A DNA stretch of 64,000 nucleotides from Nodosilinea sp. FACHB-131 (GTDB taxonomy: Bacteria > Cyanobacteriota > Cyanobacteriia > Phormidesmidales > Phormidesmidaceae): assembly GCF_014695395.1 (NCBI RefSeq), contig NZ_JACJOF010000016.1, forward strand, positions 1-64,000, read 5' to 3'. Shown piece by piece: positions 34,533 through 45,324 of the stretch; positions within the stretch are counted from its first letter, which is position 1, and each line of letters starts with the position of its first letter. The notes under the pieces are model-generated. The model was given only the letters and a program-made list of their open reading frames with translations. It ran no database searches and was not told the DNA's origin. The position numbers and the translations under genes are program-made.

Positions 34533-35483
34533 ATGGAGAACTTTCGGAACTACTACGACATTCTGGGGGTTTCCAGAGAATCAACCTTTAGCGACATCAA
34601 GCAGGCCTACCGCAAGCTAGCCCGGCAGTACCACCCCGACCTCAACCCCGGCGACCAGGCGGCAGAGGATCAATTTAAGCTGCTCAGCGAAGCCTACACC
34701 GTGCTCTCCGACGACGAAAAGCGCGCTCAGTACGAGAAATTTAGCGAGTACTGGCAGCAGGAGGGCTTTAAGAAAGGCCAGGGCAAATCGGTCGTCAGCG
34801 ATCTTTTCGGCGGGCGGATTTCCTTAGAAGACTTTGGCTTTGGCGAATTTCCCGACTTCAACGTCTTTGTCGACCAGCTCCTCAACCGTCGCCCGCCCCG
34901 TCGTAGTGCTAGCGACGACGATGGCTACCCTGCCAACACCGCTACCTACAGCCCGCCCACCAGCACCGGCCGCCGCGATGCCGAGGCCGACCTCACCGTG
35001 CCCCTCGAAAAAGCCTTTCGGGGCGGGCGAGAGCGCATTCGTTTAGAGGATGGGCGATCGCTAGAGGTCAATATGCCCGCTGGTATGGTCACCGGGCAGC
35101 GCATTCGCCTGCGAGGCCAGGGCGTAGGCGGTGGCAACCTGTACCTGCGCATTCAGGTTGATCCGCACCCGTTCTACACCCTTCGGGGCAACGATGTGTA
35201 CTGCCGGCTGCCTATCACCCCTAGCGAGGCTGCCCTGGGCAGCACCATCGATATCCCCACGCTGGATGGCCCCGTGCGCACCACTCTGCCCCAGGGGGCG
35301 CAGACTGGGCAAGTCCTTCAGCTGCCGGGGCGGGGCTACCCCGTTGGCAAAGAAGGCCGGGGCGACCAAATTGTGGAGCTAGAGGTAGTGGTGCCGACGG
35401 GGCTAAGCGAGCGCGAAAAAGCCCTCTACGAAGAGCTCCGCCAAACCGAACGCTTCCGCCCCCGTGCTGACCTTTTCACCTAG
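34533..35483 (+). CDS. dnaJ: DnaJ (Hsp40) co-chaperone without zinc finger
   Basis: A 316-residue J-protein. J domain at 1-75 (YYDILGVSRESTFSDIKQAY, HPD in YHPDLNPG), a short Gly/Phe region (DLFGGRISLEDFGFGEFPDF), no Cys-rich finger, and the two C-terminal beta domains (DLTVPLEKAFRGG, VDPHPFYTLRGNDVYCRLP). This is the CbpA/type-II plan. It is the immediate downstream neighbour of the tailed DnaK on the same strand (109-base gap), so it is very probably its J partner. It stimulates Hsp70 ATP hydrolysis through the HPD motif. Confidence 0.95.
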   Translation: MENFRNYYDILGVSRESTFSDIKQAYRKLARQYHPDLNPGDQAAEDQFKLLSEAYTVLSDDEKRAQYEKFSEYWQQEGFKKGQGKSVVSDLFGGRISLEDFGFGEFPDFNVFVDQLLNRRPPRRSASDDDGYPANTATYSPPTSTGRRDAEADLTVPLEKAFRGGRERIRLEDGRSLEVNMPAGMVTGQRIRLRGQGVGGGNLYLRIQVDPHPFYTLRGNDVYCRLPITPSEAALGSTIDIPTLDGPVRTTLPQGAQTGQVLQLPGRGYPVGKEGRGDQIVELEVVVPTGLSEREKALYEELRQTERFRPRADLFT

Positions 35484-35710
35484 CCAATTGTTGCAAAAGC
35501 GTTACGAAAACGCCCTACATTCTCACCAGAAGAACACTGAGCAATCCCTAAAAATTCCCCATAGAATGGACGTTTTAGCTTGGTTGTCGTCTCAGTTAAC
35601 CCATCTGGAGCGCCTTTGACATTGGCAACTAAATGAGAATTTAACTTTCCCTGATGACCCCCAAGTCGTTAAACTATCTATGGAAAAAGGTCATCCCGTC
35701 ATTTTTAACT

Positions 35711-36196
35711 ATGTCTGTTGTTAGCCAAGTTATTTTGAATGCCGACGACGAGCTGCGCTACCCAACCACCGGCGAGCTCAAGGCCATCGAAGAATTTTTG
35801 AAGACTGGCGAGCAGCGCACCCGCATTGCCGCTACCTTGTCTGAGAACGAGAAAAAGATTGTTGACCAGGCCAGCAGAGAGCTATGGCGGCGACGGCCCG
35901 ACTTCATCGCCCCCGGCGGCAATGCCTATGGCCAAAAGCAGCGCGCCCTCTGCATTCGTGACTACGGCTGGTATTTGCGCCTAGTCACCTACGGTGTGCT
36001 AGCGGGTGATCAGACCCCCATTGAGGCCATTGGCATCGTAGGCGTCCGCGAAATGTACAACGCTCTAGACGTGCCCGTGCCCGGTATGGCTGAAGCCATT
36101 CGCTGTCTGAAAGAGGCTTCCCTCAATCTGCTGTCTGACGAAGACGCTGCTGAAGCTCAGCCCTATTTCGACTACATCATCCAAGCGATGTCATAG
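35711..36196 (+). CDS. apcD: Allophycocyanin-B alpha subunit
   Basis: ApcD is a terminal emitter of the phycobilisome core, passing energy mainly to photosystem I. The 161-residue chain starts [19 protein letters not shown] (ATG at 35711; the longer frame to 35654 is not family-like). It has the chromophore Cys in [20 protein letters not shown] and ends FDYIIQAMS, the ApcD ending. It is a solitary gene, as usual, not in the apcABC cluster, and has a strong terminator downstream. Confidence 0.96.
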   Translation: MSVVSQVILNADDELRYPTTGELKAIEEFLKTGEQRTRIAATLSENEKKIVDQASRELWRRRPDFIAPGGNAYGQKQRALCIRDYGWYLRLVTYGVLAGDQTPIEAIGIVGVREMYNALDVPVPGMAEAIRCLKEASLNLLSDEDAAEAQPYFDYIIQAMS

Positions 36197-36218
36197 CCCT
36201 AGAAAAGTCTTTCTAGAA

Positions 36219-36261
36219 AAAACTAAACCCCGGACTCTTGAGGAGTTCGGGGTTTAGTTTT
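36219..36261 (+). terminator. Terminator of apcD (possibly bidirectional)
   Basis: A long near-perfect inverted repeat (aaaactaaaccccg / cggggtttagtttt, with gactc/gagtt extending the stem) ends in a T run. The mirror A run on the left would also serve the convergent hemL. Confidence 0.88.
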
Positions 36262-36320
36262 AGGTAGGCTCATTGTCCTGGGGTTCGTCACCGCTCAGAG
36301 TGACGAACCGACAGAACAGC

Positions 36321-37622
36321 TTACAGAGCTGTCAGCACGTCGCGAGCGGCTGCGATCGTAGCGTCAATATCGGCATCGGTATGGGCTAAGGAGGTAAACC
36401 CAGCTTCAAACTGCGATGGTGCTAGATAAACTCCGCGCTCCAGCATGCCCCGGTGGAAGCGGCTAAACTTCTCCAGGTCAGCCCCCTTGGCATCTTCAAA
36501 ATTGCTGATCGGCCCCGCATGGAAGAACATGCCAAACATGGCGCTGATGTGACCACCATACACAGCATGGCCCGCATCCCGCGCCACCTGAAGTAGACCA
36601 TCGATGAGCTTCTTCGTCAGGCGATCGAGCTCGTCGTAGGTACCAGGCCGCTGGAGCAGCTCCAGGGTTTTGATGCCTGCCGTCATGGCCAGGGGGTTGC
36701 CCGATAGGGTGCCCGCTTGGTAGACCGGCCCAGCAGGGGCAATCATTTCCATAATGTCGCGACGACCGCCGTAGGCACCTACGGGCAAACCGCCCCCAAT
36801 CACCTTACCTAGAGTAGTGAGGTCGGGAGTGACGTTAAATTTGGCCTGAGCCCCACCGTAGGCAATGCGGAAGCCGGTCATCACTTCGTCGAACACCAGC
36901 AGCGCATCGTTTTCGCGGGTGATTTCTCGCAGCCCTTCTAGAAAGCCGCCATCGGGGGTGATAAACCCAGCGTTACCCACCACCGGCTCTAGAATCACCC
37001 CAGCAATTTCCCCAGGGTTTTGGGCAAAGAGGGCCTTAACCGCTTCAAGGTCATTGTAGGGAGCGGTAAGAGTGTCGCTGGTGGCTGATTTGGGCACCCC
37101 TGGAGAGTCAGGCAAGCCTAAGGTTGCAACCCCAGAGCCCGCCTGCACCAAGAACATATCGGCATGGCCGTGATAACAACCTGAGAACTTAATGATTTTG
37201 TTGCGGCCGGTGTAGGCCCGCATTAGCCGCAGCACGGCCATACAGGCTTCGGTGCCAGAGTTGACAAAGCGCACCATCTCAATGCTGGGCACCGCCTGAA
37301 TCACCATTTCAGCCAGCACGTTCTCAAGGTAGCAGGGGGCGCCAAAACTGGTGCCCTTCTCTAAGGCCGCTGCCAGAGCCGCCAGCACTTCGGGGTGGGC
37401 ATGACCGCAGATAGCAGGTCCCCAGGTGCCGACATAGTCAATGTACTGGTTACCGTCGACATCCCAAATATAGGCGCCCTTGACGCGGTCAAATACGATG
37501 GGCTGCCCGCCCACCGACTTGAAGGCTCGTACCGGAGAGTTAACGCCGCCCGGCATGAGGTTTTGGGCAGCGGAGAAAATTTCTTGTGATTTTGCTGTTT
37601 TAAACGGGGCTGTACTGACCAA
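36321..37622 (-). CDS. hemL: Glutamate-1-semialdehyde 2,1-aminomutase
   Basis: A PLP enzyme making 5-aminolevulinate, the precursor of chlorophyll, haem and bilins. The 433-residue chain shows [67 protein letters not shown] and the PLP-lysine block [18 protein letters not shown]. The start is TTG at 37620-37622, giving [16 protein letters not shown], which lines up with family N termini; a GAGAGGA ribosome site lies nine bases upstream. Co-location with apcD fits tetrapyrrole demand but they are convergent, not an operon. Confidence 0.97.
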   Translation of the reverse strand: MVSTAPFKTAKSQEIFSAAQNLMPGGVNSPVRAFKSVGGQPIVFDRVKGAYIWDVDGNQYIDYVGTWGPAICGHAHPEVLAALAAALEKGTSFGAPCYLENVLAEMVIQAVPSIEMVRFVNSGTEACMAVLRLMRAYTGRNKIIKFSGCYHGHADMFLVQAGSGVATLGLPDSPGVPKSATSDTLTAPYNDLEAVKALFAQNPGEIAGVILEPVVGNAGFITPDGGFLEGLREITRENDALLVFDEVMTGFRIAYGGAQAKFNVTPDLTTLGKVIGGGLPVGAYGGRRDIMEMIAPAGPVYQAGTLSGNPLAMTAGIKTLELLQRPGTYDELDRLTKKLIDGLLQVARDAGHAVYGGHISAMFGMFFHAGPISNFEDAKGADLEKFSRFHRGMLERGVYLAPSQFEAGFTSLAHTDADIDATIAAARDVLTAL

Positions 37623-37745
37623 AGCACGTTCCTCTCAGAGTCCAAAGTCATTCAGCGGCCTAGGTTGAAAACCGCCTGAATGTTAGCTCTGATCATTATC
37701 CTATTGATTGGATAAGGCGCACCTGTTGATGTTAAGGAACGTAAA

Positions 37746-38585
37746 CTACCGGCGCAGGTGATGCAGGCGACCGTTCTTAATCTGCACCACTGGGTGGTTT
37801 GAGATGCGGACTAGATGCTCATCGTGGGTGGTGACGATGACAGTAATGCCGATGGAGTTGAGCTTTTTGAGGATCTTGATCACCTGAAGGGAGTTCTCCG
37901 CATCTAGGTTGCCGGTGGGCTCGTCGGCCAGCAGCAGCGGGGGAGTGCTGACTACGGCACGGGCAATGCTGACCCGCTGCTGCTCACCGCCAGAGAGCTC
38001 GTCGGGGAAGCACTGGGCTTTGCCCTGGAGACCAACCATTTTGAGAGTGGGCCAGAGGCGGCGGTGAATTTCTTTGCGGGTAAAGCCCTGGGCCCACAGC
38101 ACAAAGGCCACATTCTCGGCCACAGTGCGCTTAGGAATCAGCTTATAGTCTTGAAATACGACGCCAATACGGCGGCGCATCATGGCTAAGCGGTTGCCCC
38201 GCAGCTCAGAAATGGGTTCATCGCCCACGAGAATGTTGCCGCCTGTGGGGCGTTCGTAGCCGTAGAGCAGTTTGAGCAGGGTCGATTTGCCTGAGCCCGA
38301 GGGGCCAGTGACGAAGAGAAAGTCGCCGGGATTGACGGTTAGATTTACACCTGCCAGAGCCTTGCTGCCGTTGGCGTAGACCTTCTCAACGTTGTTGAGG
38401 GAAACGATCGGCTGAACATTTGGGTCTTTGGGGGGAGCGGCGTCGAGCACGGGGGCAGGAGAGGGGTCGGCGGCGGAGCGGGCGGGCACTACAAGCTTGA
38501 AGCGGTCTTGCAGCCTAGCCCTGACATCTTCAGGAAGATCGGACAGTTTGGCGTCGTCGGTGGGGCGATGGAGCACAGAAGTCAT
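37746..38585 (-). CDS. ftsE: FtsE-type cell-division ABC ATPase with N-terminal extension
   Basis: About 279 residues. The ABC domain is complete: [18 protein letters not shown] (Walker A), the Q-loop [28 protein letters not shown] signature and [11 protein letters not shown] (Walker B). These match FtsE, which with FtsX controls septal peptidoglycan hydrolases. E. coli FtsE is about 220 residues. Here some 60 extra residues lie before the ABC fold ([20 protein letters not shown], then Pro/Asp-rich). ftsX is not adjacent. The ATG at 38583-38585 is used; 38636 is another option. Confidence 0.88.
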   Translation of the reverse strand: MTSVLHRPTDDAKLSDLPEDVRARLQDRFKLVVPARSAADPSPAPVLDAAPPKDPNVQPIVSLNNVEKVYANGSKALAGVNLTVNPGDFLFVTGPSGSGKSTLLKLLYGYERPTGGNILVGDEPISELRGNRLAMMRRRIGVVFQDYKLIPKRTVAENVAFVLWAQGFTRKEIHRRLWPTLKMVGLQGKAQCFPDELSGGEQQRVSIARAVVSTPPLLLADEPTGNLDAENSLQVIKILKKLNSIGITVIVTTHDEHLVRISNHPVVQIKNGRLHHLRR

Positions 38586-38798
38586 GGAACGTCCTAACTG
38601 AGATGGGCTAGACAGACTCAGGGCTGAGGCTGACAAAAACGTATGAACTGCGCAGCCAGCACCGAGGACTGGGCTGACGGGGCTTTTGGGTGGTCATTGT
38701 ACCGGAAAGACCGTATCCGGTAAAAGGCATATTTGTTTTTTCAATAATCGTTATGGTTTGTTACTGAGCGAACAGCGCGACTGAAGGTCTTTAACTAA

Positions 38799-39602
38799 CT
38801 AGGGCTCTAGAAGAGTACCGCAACGTTTGCAAAATTGGGCATCGTCATCGTGGAGGGTGAGGCCGCAGCCAGGGCAGGGCAAGTGCTGCGGTTGGGAAAC
38901 TTTGCCCAGTTGCCGAATCAAGCTGCTGATTTGAGCGGGGATGAGGGCAATGCCGGTCAGAATCATCATCACTGTGAGCCCTCGCCCGGTTTCTGAGATC
39001 GGGGTAACGTCGCCGTAGCCTACAGTAGTCATCGTGACCACGGCGAAATAGAGCGCGTCTAGAAACGTGCCAAAAGCTTCGGGGTTGCTGGGGTGCTCGA
39101 CCTGAAAAATTAGGCCGGAGTAGATAAAAATAATTGCTCCCAGGGTGAGCAAAATGCGAATCAAGATTAGGCTGTCGGTGCTGGTTACTTGGCCGAACCA
39201 GAGCCGGTCGTTGAAGATGCGCACTAAGCGCAAAATTCGCAGTGACCTAAAAAAGCGCAGAAAGCGAACGTCAAAGACGCCAACCCAAGAGGGCAGAATG
39301 GCGATTAGGTCGATCAGGCCGTAGAGGCTAAAGGCATACTGCCATGGGCGTGGGGCTGTCCAAAGGCGCAGACCGTACTCGAGGGTAAACGCCAGCACGA
39401 TTAGCCAGTCGAGAACGTCCAGCCATTCATCTAAGGCCGAAGAGATGGGGTAGCTTTTAATGACAAAAATGGCGGCTGATAGAAAGATCAGCAGCACGAT
39501 CGCGCCATTGACTACCCGCCCAGGCATCGTGTCGGTGGTATCTAAGTGGCCGCGCAGACGATCGCGCCAGGTTTCCTGCTTTTCGTTGGTAAGTTCTTCC
39601 AT
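38799..39602 (-). CDS. Voltage-gated-type potassium channel with C-terminal zinc ribbon
   Basis: About 267 residues with six hydrophobic segments. The S4-like segment RFFRSLRILRLVRIF has regularly spaced Arg, and the pore filter is TMTTVGYGDVTP, a K+ selectivity sequence. After S6 (MMILTGIALIPAQISSLI) the chain ends in a short cytoplasmic zinc-ribbon-like CPGCG...FCKRCG. The ATG at 39600-39602 (MEELTNEKQ) is used; an in-frame GTG at 39617 is possible. No partner gene is adjacent. Confidence 0.9.
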   Translation of the reverse strand: MEELTNEKQETWRDRLRGHLDTTDTMPGRVVNGAIVLLIFLSAAIFVIKSYPISSALDEWLDVLDWLIVLAFTLEYGLRLWTAPRPWQYAFSLYGLIDLIAILPSWVGVFDVRFLRFFRSLRILRLVRIFNDRLWFGQVTSTDSLILIRILLTLGAIIFIYSGLIFQVEHPSNPEAFGTFLDALYFAVVTMTTVGYGDVTPISETGRGLTVMMILTGIALIPAQISSLIRQLGKVSQPQHLPCPGCGLTLHDDDAQFCKRCGTLLEP

Positions 39603-39864
39603 AGTGGTAATGCCCACCCCCAGGATGGTTCTATGCTCTGGCCTGGGCTAAGATAACCAAGCAGACTGAATTTTATCTGGCTGCGATTTTATAGTCATTT
39701 TGCCCCTGGCTTTGAATTATCCAACGGTCAATTTGGCTTTGAGGGTTGAACTGGGTCTAGGTTAGCGTTTGCTCCTAGGCTGCTGTGGGCCAAATTTTCA
39801 CTAGTGATATCGTTAGGCTGGACTGAGGGTTAGATTTAGTATCACTGCGGCATTTTGAGCACCT

Positions 39865-40911
39865 ATGGCGATCGCACCGATTATCACTACCCCCAATGAT
39901 TTTTCGCCCAGCGCTATGGGTACTTGGTCGCCGCTGCCGACTCAGCGACCGCTGCTGCTGGTGGGCCATGGTAGCCGAGATACGGAGGGGCGCGATCGCG
40001 TTCTAGAATTTGCTGCCGCCTACCAAGAACTCGACACCTCTCGTCCCGTAATTCCCTGCTTTTTAGAGTTAACAGAACCGACGATTCAAGACGGAGTAGA
40101 TCTGTGTGTGGAGAAGGGCTACACCGACATTTCGGTACTGCCAATTTTGCTGTTTGCCGCTCGCCACAACAAGTTTGATGTCACCAACGAATTGGATCGG
40201 GCTCGCCAGCGCCACCCCCAGGTAACCTTTCACTACGGTCGCCACTTCGGCATTACCCCGGCCATCATTCAGCTTTGGCAGGAGCGGTTGGCGGAGCTAG
40301 ACAGTCCTAGATTTAACCCAAATAGCATTGCCCGCGAAGACACGGTGCTGCTGTTTGTGGGCCGGGGAGCCAGCGACCCGGATGCCAACGGCGATGTCTA
40401 TAAGCTAGCCCGCATTGTATGGGAGGGCAGCCGCTATAAAACTGTTGAAATCTGCTTTATCGGCATTACCCATCCCCGCTTAGAAGAGGGATTTCGCCGC
40501 GCTCGGATGTATGAGCCGAAACGCATTATTGTGCTGCCTTACTTCCTCTTTACAGGGGTACTGATCAAGAAAATTATGGGTATCTGTGAGCAGGAGCAGG
40601 TAGCCTATCCAGAGCAGATGGTGAGCTATTTGCCAGAGATGGGAAGCCATCCTCAACTGATGCAGATTTTGCGCGATCGCGAAGTCGAAACTCATCTAGG
40701 CCAGGTGGCAATGAACTGCGAAATGTGCAAATTTCGCCTTGCCGCCGGGGGTGGTCAGCCCGGTCACGGGCATGACCACGGGCATGCTCACGCACAAGGT
40801 CATGGCCATAACCACGGGCACGGCCATGACCACGGGCATCACCATGGCGAACCCGTTGATCTTTTTCCCGAACCCGACGATTATCACCAGCGCGCCTGGC
40901 AGGTTCCCTAG
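39865..40911 (+). CDS. Sirohydrochlorin chelatase (CbiX/SirB type) with His-rich tail
   Basis: A 348-residue long-form class II chelatase that inserts Fe2+ (sirohaem) or Co2+ (cobalamin) into sirohydrochlorin. Two tandem halves are visible. The first starts [20 protein letters not shown] with the metal-site His, and has [14 protein letters not shown]. The second has [19 protein letters not shown] and [19 protein letters not shown] Cys pair (NCEMCKF) follows, then a tail of some fifteen His alternating with Gly/Asp ([20 protein letters not shown]), likely a metal store. Whether Fe or Co is inserted cannot be read from sequence. Confidence 0.93.
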   Translation: MAIAPIITTPNDFSPSAMGTWSPLPTQRPLLLVGHGSRDTEGRDRVLEFAAAYQELDTSRPVIPCFLELTEPTIQDGVDLCVEKGYTDISVLPILLFAARHNKFDVTNELDRARQRHPQVTFHYGRHFGITPAIIQLWQERLAELDSPRFNPNSIAREDTVLLFVGRGASDPDANGDVYKLARIVWEGSRYKTVEICFIGITHPRLEEGFRRARMYEPKRIIVLPYFLFTGVLIKKIMGICEQEQVAYPEQMVSYLPEMGSHPQLMQILRDREVETHLGQVAMNCEMCKFRLAAGGGQPGHGHDHGHAHAQGHGHNHGHGHDHGHHHGEPVDLFPEPDDYHQRAWQVP

Positions 40912-40989
40912 GCTAAGCACCTTGGGAATATTAGAAACAGCATCCGGGCAACAGCCTGGGTAAGTTTTTAGCACTTTCAGGGGGTAGCC

Positions 40990-41874
40990 ATGTTCAAATC
41001 CGTTGGTCGGCACGTATGCGCCTTTGACTTGGAATGGGTGCCTGACCCAACATCGGGACGGCGTGTGTATGGCCTGCCAGCAACGCTATCGGATGCTGAG
41101 GTATTTGAGGTGATGTGGGCTAAGGCTGGGGCCACTGCAGAAAAACCTCGGCCCCATCTCAAAACAGCACTGTGCCGTGTGGTGGCTGTCTCAGCGGTGG
41201 TGCGAGAGCAGCAAACCAACGGTGAGATTAATTTGCGTCTGACTACTCTACCCAGACAGCCCGATCGCCCCATGGATGAAGGAGAACTCATCTCGACTTT
41301 TCTGGGCTATCTGGGGCAACACCATCCTCAGCTGGTGGGCTTTAATTCTCAAACTGCTGACCTGCCAACTTTGCTTCAGCGCGGGCTAGTGGCAGGCATT
41401 GCAGCGGTAGATTTTTGCCGCCGGGCCGACAAAGGCTGGGGCAGCGATTACTTTAGCCGCCACGGCGATGCCCATATCGATTTGAAAAGCGTGCTCAGCG
41501 GCTGGGGAATTGCTACCCCTACCCTGCATGAGCTGGCGGCGGCAATGGGCATTCCTGGACAGGTGGGGCTAGAGCCCCATGATGTGGTGAACTGGTGGGT
41601 TGACGGGAATCTGCGCTCCATTGTGGAGCAGAACCAGTACGATGCGCTGAGTACCTACCTGGTATGGCTGCGAACGGCGAGGTTTGCCGGCTTCTTTAGT
41701 GCAGAGCAATATCTGGAGGAGGAGGAGCGAGTGCGGGAGGTGGTGGGCGATCGCATCACTGAGGGCGATCGCCACCTCACTGCATACCTCAACCAGTGGA
41801 ACAGCTTCACTTCTCAGTCTGCCCCTGTTATTCCCCTCGCCACAACTGCCGAAGCGGTAGAACAGGCAGCCTAA
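40990..41874 (+). CDS. Predicted 3'-5' exonuclease, PolB-like
   Basis: A 294-residue protein of the DEDD exonuclease superfamily (PolB exo-like group). Exo I is CAFDLEWVPDPTSGRRVYG, with Asp and Glu. Exo II lies around LVGFNSQTADLPTLLQRG, where the usual Asn/Asp pair can be seen. Exo III is YDALSTYLVWLR. The middle segment HIDLKSVLSGWGIATPTLHELAAAMGI is typical of the family. The last 40 residues are unlike the family core. It lies 78 bases after the chelatase gene on the same strand. Cellular role unknown. Confidence 0.88.
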   Translation: MFKSVGRHVCAFDLEWVPDPTSGRRVYGLPATLSDAEVFEVMWAKAGATAEKPRPHLKTALCRVVAVSAVVREQQTNGEINLRLTTLPRQPDRPMDEGELISTFLGYLGQHHPQLVGFNSQTADLPTLLQRGLVAGIAAVDFCRRADKGWGSDYFSRHGDAHIDLKSVLSGWGIATPTLHELAAAMGIPGQVGLEPHDVVNWWVDGNLRSIVEQNQYDALSTYLVWLRTARFAGFFSAEQYLEEEERVREVVGDRITEGDRHLTAYLNQWNSFTSQSAPVIPLATTAEAVEQAA

Positions 41875-41952
41875 GGTGGCAGCCGGTTACACTTAACGCT
41901 CAGCCGTCAAGAGCACCTACCATCGCTGGTACGCTCGTCAAGCTGTGGGAAT

Positions 41953-42387
41953 TTAAGGGCAATGGCCATTAATTTGGTCTTGCTTCACGGCCAGCCCGAT
42001 TTCTTGCCCATAGGAGAGTTCTAGTGTGTGACCATCGGGGTCGCGCAAAAAGGCCCAGTAGCCCACCGGGTAGCCAGAATCCTCAGGGTCTTGCAGCAGA
42101 CAACCCTCCTGCCGAGCCAGGTTGCACAGCGTATCCACTGCCTCGCGGCTCTTGCAGCCAACTCCTAAGTGGGCCAGGGGCGTCAGCAGAGGCTGCACCG
42201 CAGCCTGCTCAATCAGCACGATCGCAAACGGGCGCGTTTGATCAGACAACCACACAACCCTGACCCCGGTCGCCTGATCGACCCGGTGATGAATCACCTC
42301 CATCGCCGCATAGGCTTTATAGAACGCAATGCTTCGTTCTACGTCAGCAACGGGCAGGGCAATGTGGGTTAACCCCAGATCCACCAT
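41953..42387 (-). CDS. VOC (glyoxalase/bleomycin-resistance) family protein
   Basis: A 144-residue single VOC module-pair protein. Start LGLTHIALPVADVERSIAFYK with a metal-type His, HLGVGCKSREAVDTLCNLA, and end FLRDPDGHTLELSYGQEIG with the conserved Glu. The ATG at 42385-42387 has a GGAAAGGA ribosome site. It lies 32 bases after gyrA on the same strand. Fold-level annotation only; activity is not predictable. Confidence 0.9.
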   Translation of the reverse strand: MVDLGLTHIALPVADVERSIAFYKAYAAMEVIHHRVDQATGVRVVWLSDQTRPFAIVLIEQAAVQPLLTPLAHLGVGCKSREAVDTLCNLARQEGCLLQDPEDSGYPVGYWAFLRDPDGHTLELSYGQEIGLAVKQDQINGHCP

Positions 42388-42419
42388 GGCGACTTCCTTT
42401 CCCAAAGGCGGGGCAGTAG

Positions 42420-45077
42420 TTAGATGGGTTCCTCAAGAGTGGCTTCGGTAGATGCCTCGGTAAGGATCACTTCGGTGGATACCTCAGTAGCCTCCTCGAT
42501 CGCTTCCACAATCGCTTCTACCGTGTCCTCGAAGGGTTCTTCTTGCAAGGCAGGGGGCACGACAGCGACGGCGGCGATCGCATCCTCTGCATCGAGCCGC
42601 TGCAACCGCACACCGGTTGCCGGACGCGACTGAATCGAGATATCGTTCACCCGCTGGCGAATGATAATGCCTCGATTTGTCACCAACATTAGCTCATCGC
42701 CCTCGCCCACCACCAGCAGCGAGGCCAAGGCGTCGTCGCGCTTGCGGAACTTAATCGCCATCAGGCCCATACCGGCCCGGTTCTGCAGGCGGAACTTGGC
42801 CACCGGCACCCGCTTGCCCAGACCCGACGCGGTAATCACCAGCACCCAGGGGCCACCCTCACTGCCGTTGGTCACGATATCATCGTCATCGTCGCTGTTG
42901 CTGCCTGCCTCCGTGGCCTGCACCACCGCTTCCACCACCTGGCTGGGCAGAATATCCATGCTGATCAGCTCATCACCGTTGCGCAGAGCCATAGCCCGTA
43001 CCCCACGCGTGGGGCGGCCCAAGGGCCGCAGCTGGTCGTCATCAGCCTTAAAGTGAATCGTCATGCCCCGGCGTGAGCCGATCAAGATGCTGTCAGTGTT
43101 GCGGGCCAAGCGCACCCACCTGAGGTGGTCGCCCTCTTCGAGGGAAATGGCAATTAACCCGTTGGTGCGAATATTGCTGAAGGCGGATAGGGCCGTTTTC
43201 TTCACAAAGCCGCCCTGGGTGAGCATCACCAGGTATTCTTCGTCGGTAAACTCGCGCACCGCTAGCACTGAGGTAATTGCCTCTTCTTTAGGAATGGGCA
43301 ACATCTGCACAATGGGCATACCCCGCGAGGTCCGAGAACCTTCGGCAATCTGATAAGCCCGCAGGGCGTAGGTGACGCCGCGATCGCTAAAGAACAGCAG
43401 GTAGTCGTGGGTGTAGCAGGTAATGAAGTGCTGCACGCCGTCGTCTTCCTTCATCTTGGCCCCGGCTTTGCCTCGAGTGGCGCGGCTCTGGGCCTCAAAG
43501 GTGGCCACCGGCATGCGCTTGATGTAGCCCTGGTCGGTGACCAAAATGACTACCTGCTCGTTGGCAATCAGGGAGATGTCGGTCAGTTCCGCATCATCCA
43601 TTTCAATGATGGTGCGGCGAGGGCTGTTGTGCTTGGCCTTGAGCTCACCCAGCTCGGTGGTGATGATTTCGAGCACCCGCTCGCGACGGGCCAAAATATC
43701 TTCCAGGTCGGTGATTTTAGCGACCAGCTCTTCGTGCTCCTGCTGAATTTTGTCGGCCTCCAGCGCGGTGAGGCGACGCAGCTGCATCTGCAGAATGGCG
43801 TCGGCCTGCAAGTCTGACAGACTATAGGTATCCATCAGCTCTTGCTTGGCTGCAGGGGTATCGGCCGCACTACGAATCAGCCCGATAATGGCGTCTAAAT
43901 TCGTCAGAGCAATCAGATAGCCTTGGAGAATGTGGTCTTTTTCTTGGGCCCGGCGCAGCTCGTACTGGGTACGGCGCACAATGGTCTCTTCGCGGAACTC
44001 AAGGAAGACCTCCAGCATGCGCTTAAGGCCCAAGAGCTGGGGTTCGCTGTTAACCAGGGCCAGCATGTTGACGCCAAAGTTGTTTTGCAGCGGCGTCTGC
44101 TTATAGAGGTTGTTAAGCACCACCCGAGGGTAAGCATCACGCTTCAACTCGATCACGATGCGCATGCCGTCGCGATCGCTCTCGTCGCGAATATCCGAAA
44201 TCCCTTCCAGGCGGCGCTCGTTCACCATTTCGGCGATGCGCTCGATCATCCCCGCCTTGTTGGTCTGGTAGGGCAGCTCGGTGATGATGATGGCTTCGCG
44301 GTCGGGCCGTCCCCGGTGCTCAATGGTTTCCATGCTAGCCACACCGCGCATAGTGACCGAGCCCCGCCCGGTCATATAGGCATCGCGAATGCCGCTGCGG
44401 CCCAGAATCTGCCCACCCGTGGGGAAGTCGGGGCCGGGAATGATTTCCATCAGTTCAGCGGTGGAAATGTCGGGGTTATTGATCAGCGCAATCACGCCGT
44501 CGATCAGCTCGCCGGGGTTGTGGGGCGGAATGTTGGTCGCCATCCCCACGGCAATACCCGAGGAGCCATTGAGCAGCAGCTGGGGCAGCCGTGACGGCAT
44601 TACCACCGGCTCTTGCTGGGAGCCGTCGAAGTTGTCGGCAAAATCGACGGTGTCAGACTCAATATCTTGCAGCAGCGAGTCACTGGTCAACGATTGCAGA
44701 CGACACTCGGTGTATCGCATCGCCGCTGGCGGGTCGTTGTCGATAGAGCCAAAGTTGCCGTGGCCGTTAATCAGCGGCATGCGCATGGAGAAGTCTTGGG
44801 CCATGCGCACCAGGGCGTCATACACCGCTGTGTCGCCGTGGGGATGATACTTACCCAGCACTTCTCCAACTACGCGGGCGCATTTACGAAAGGGGCGATC
44901 GGCAGCCAAACCCAGCTCGTGCATAGCATAGAGAATGCGACGATGCACTGGCTTGAGCCCGTCCCTAGCATCTGGCAGTGCCCGACCCACGATCACGCTC
45001 ATGGCGTATTCCAGGTAAGAGCTTTGCATTTCAACGCGCAGATCCGTGGGGACGATACGCTCTTCTGGGGTTGCCAT
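42420..45077 (-). CDS. gyrA: DNA gyrase subunit A
   Basis: The 885-residue topoisomerase II subunit that cuts and rejoins DNA. In E. coli numbering the catalytic Tyr122 is in [10 protein letters not shown], and the quinolone-determining region reads [14 protein letters not shown] with Thr83 and Asp87. The C-terminal beta-pinwheel has a GyrA-box-like [10 protein letters not shown]. The last 50 residues are an acidic tail of Glu, Val and Thr repeats ([20 protein letters not shown]) beyond the pinwheel. ATG start. Divergent from the deacetylase-like gene. Confidence 0.96.
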   Translation of the reverse strand: MATPEERIVPTDLRVEMQSSYLEYAMSVIVGRALPDARDGLKPVHRRILYAMHELGLAADRPFRKCARVVGEVLGKYHPHGDTAVYDALVRMAQDFSMRMPLINGHGNFGSIDNDPPAAMRYTECRLQSLTSDSLLQDIESDTVDFADNFDGSQQEPVVMPSRLPQLLLNGSSGIAVGMATNIPPHNPGELIDGVIALINNPDISTAELMEIIPGPDFPTGGQILGRSGIRDAYMTGRGSVTMRGVASMETIEHRGRPDREAIIITELPYQTNKAGMIERIAEMVNERRLEGISDIRDESDRDGMRIVIELKRDAYPRVVLNNLYKQTPLQNNFGVNMLALVNSEPQLLGLKRMLEVFLEFREETIVRRTQYELRRAQEKDHILQGYLIALTNLDAIIGLIRSAADTPAAKQELMDTYSLSDLQADAILQMQLRRLTALEADKIQQEHEELVAKITDLEDILARRERVLEIITTELGELKAKHNSPRRTIIEMDDAELTDISLIANEQVVILVTDQGYIKRMPVATFEAQSRATRGKAGAKMKEDDGVQHFITCYTHDYLLFFSDRGVTYALRAYQIAEGSRTSRGMPIVQMLPIPKEEAITSVLAVREFTDEEYLVMLTQGGFVKKTALSAFSNIRTNGLIAISLEEGDHLRWVRLARNTDSILIGSRRGMTIHFKADDDQLRPLGRPTRGVRAMALRNGDELISMDILPSQVVEAVVQATEAGSNSDDDDDIVTNGSEGGPWVLVITASGLGKRVPVAKFRLQNRAGMGLMAIKFRKRDDALASLLVVGEGDELMLVTNRGIIIRQRVNDISIQSRPATGVRLQRLDAEDAIAAVAVVPPALQEEPFEDTVEAIVEAIEEATEVSTEVILTEASTEATLEEPI

Positions 45078-45324
45078 AGGCTAAAAAACTCCGAATTTGC
45101 GAACAACAAAGCGCTAGTCAGACCCTCGCACCGAGCGGTGCTGAATAGCGCTTAATCAGCATGTTTTTTGCGGACTCATGTGAGTTATATTTTAGCACGA
45201 ATTCCCCGGTTCAAATCAGCAGGCGCTATGGTGGATGAAGGGGCGCAAGAGGCTTGATTTAGCGACGTTTCACCGCCCTAGCTGAATCCTTAATTCGTAG
45301 TAGTTCACCACCCCTGAGTTTGCC

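Noticed and set aside
33386-34534. Long open frames antisense and out of frame over the DnaK tail
   Set aside because: They mirror the biased codons of the Tyr/Gly/Asp-rich tail and show no ribosome site or family resemblance.
45205-45222. Sequence like a tRNA T-loop (ggttcaaatc) near 45209
   Set aside because: The flanking bases do not pair into a T stem, and no anticodon or acceptor arms can be found around it.
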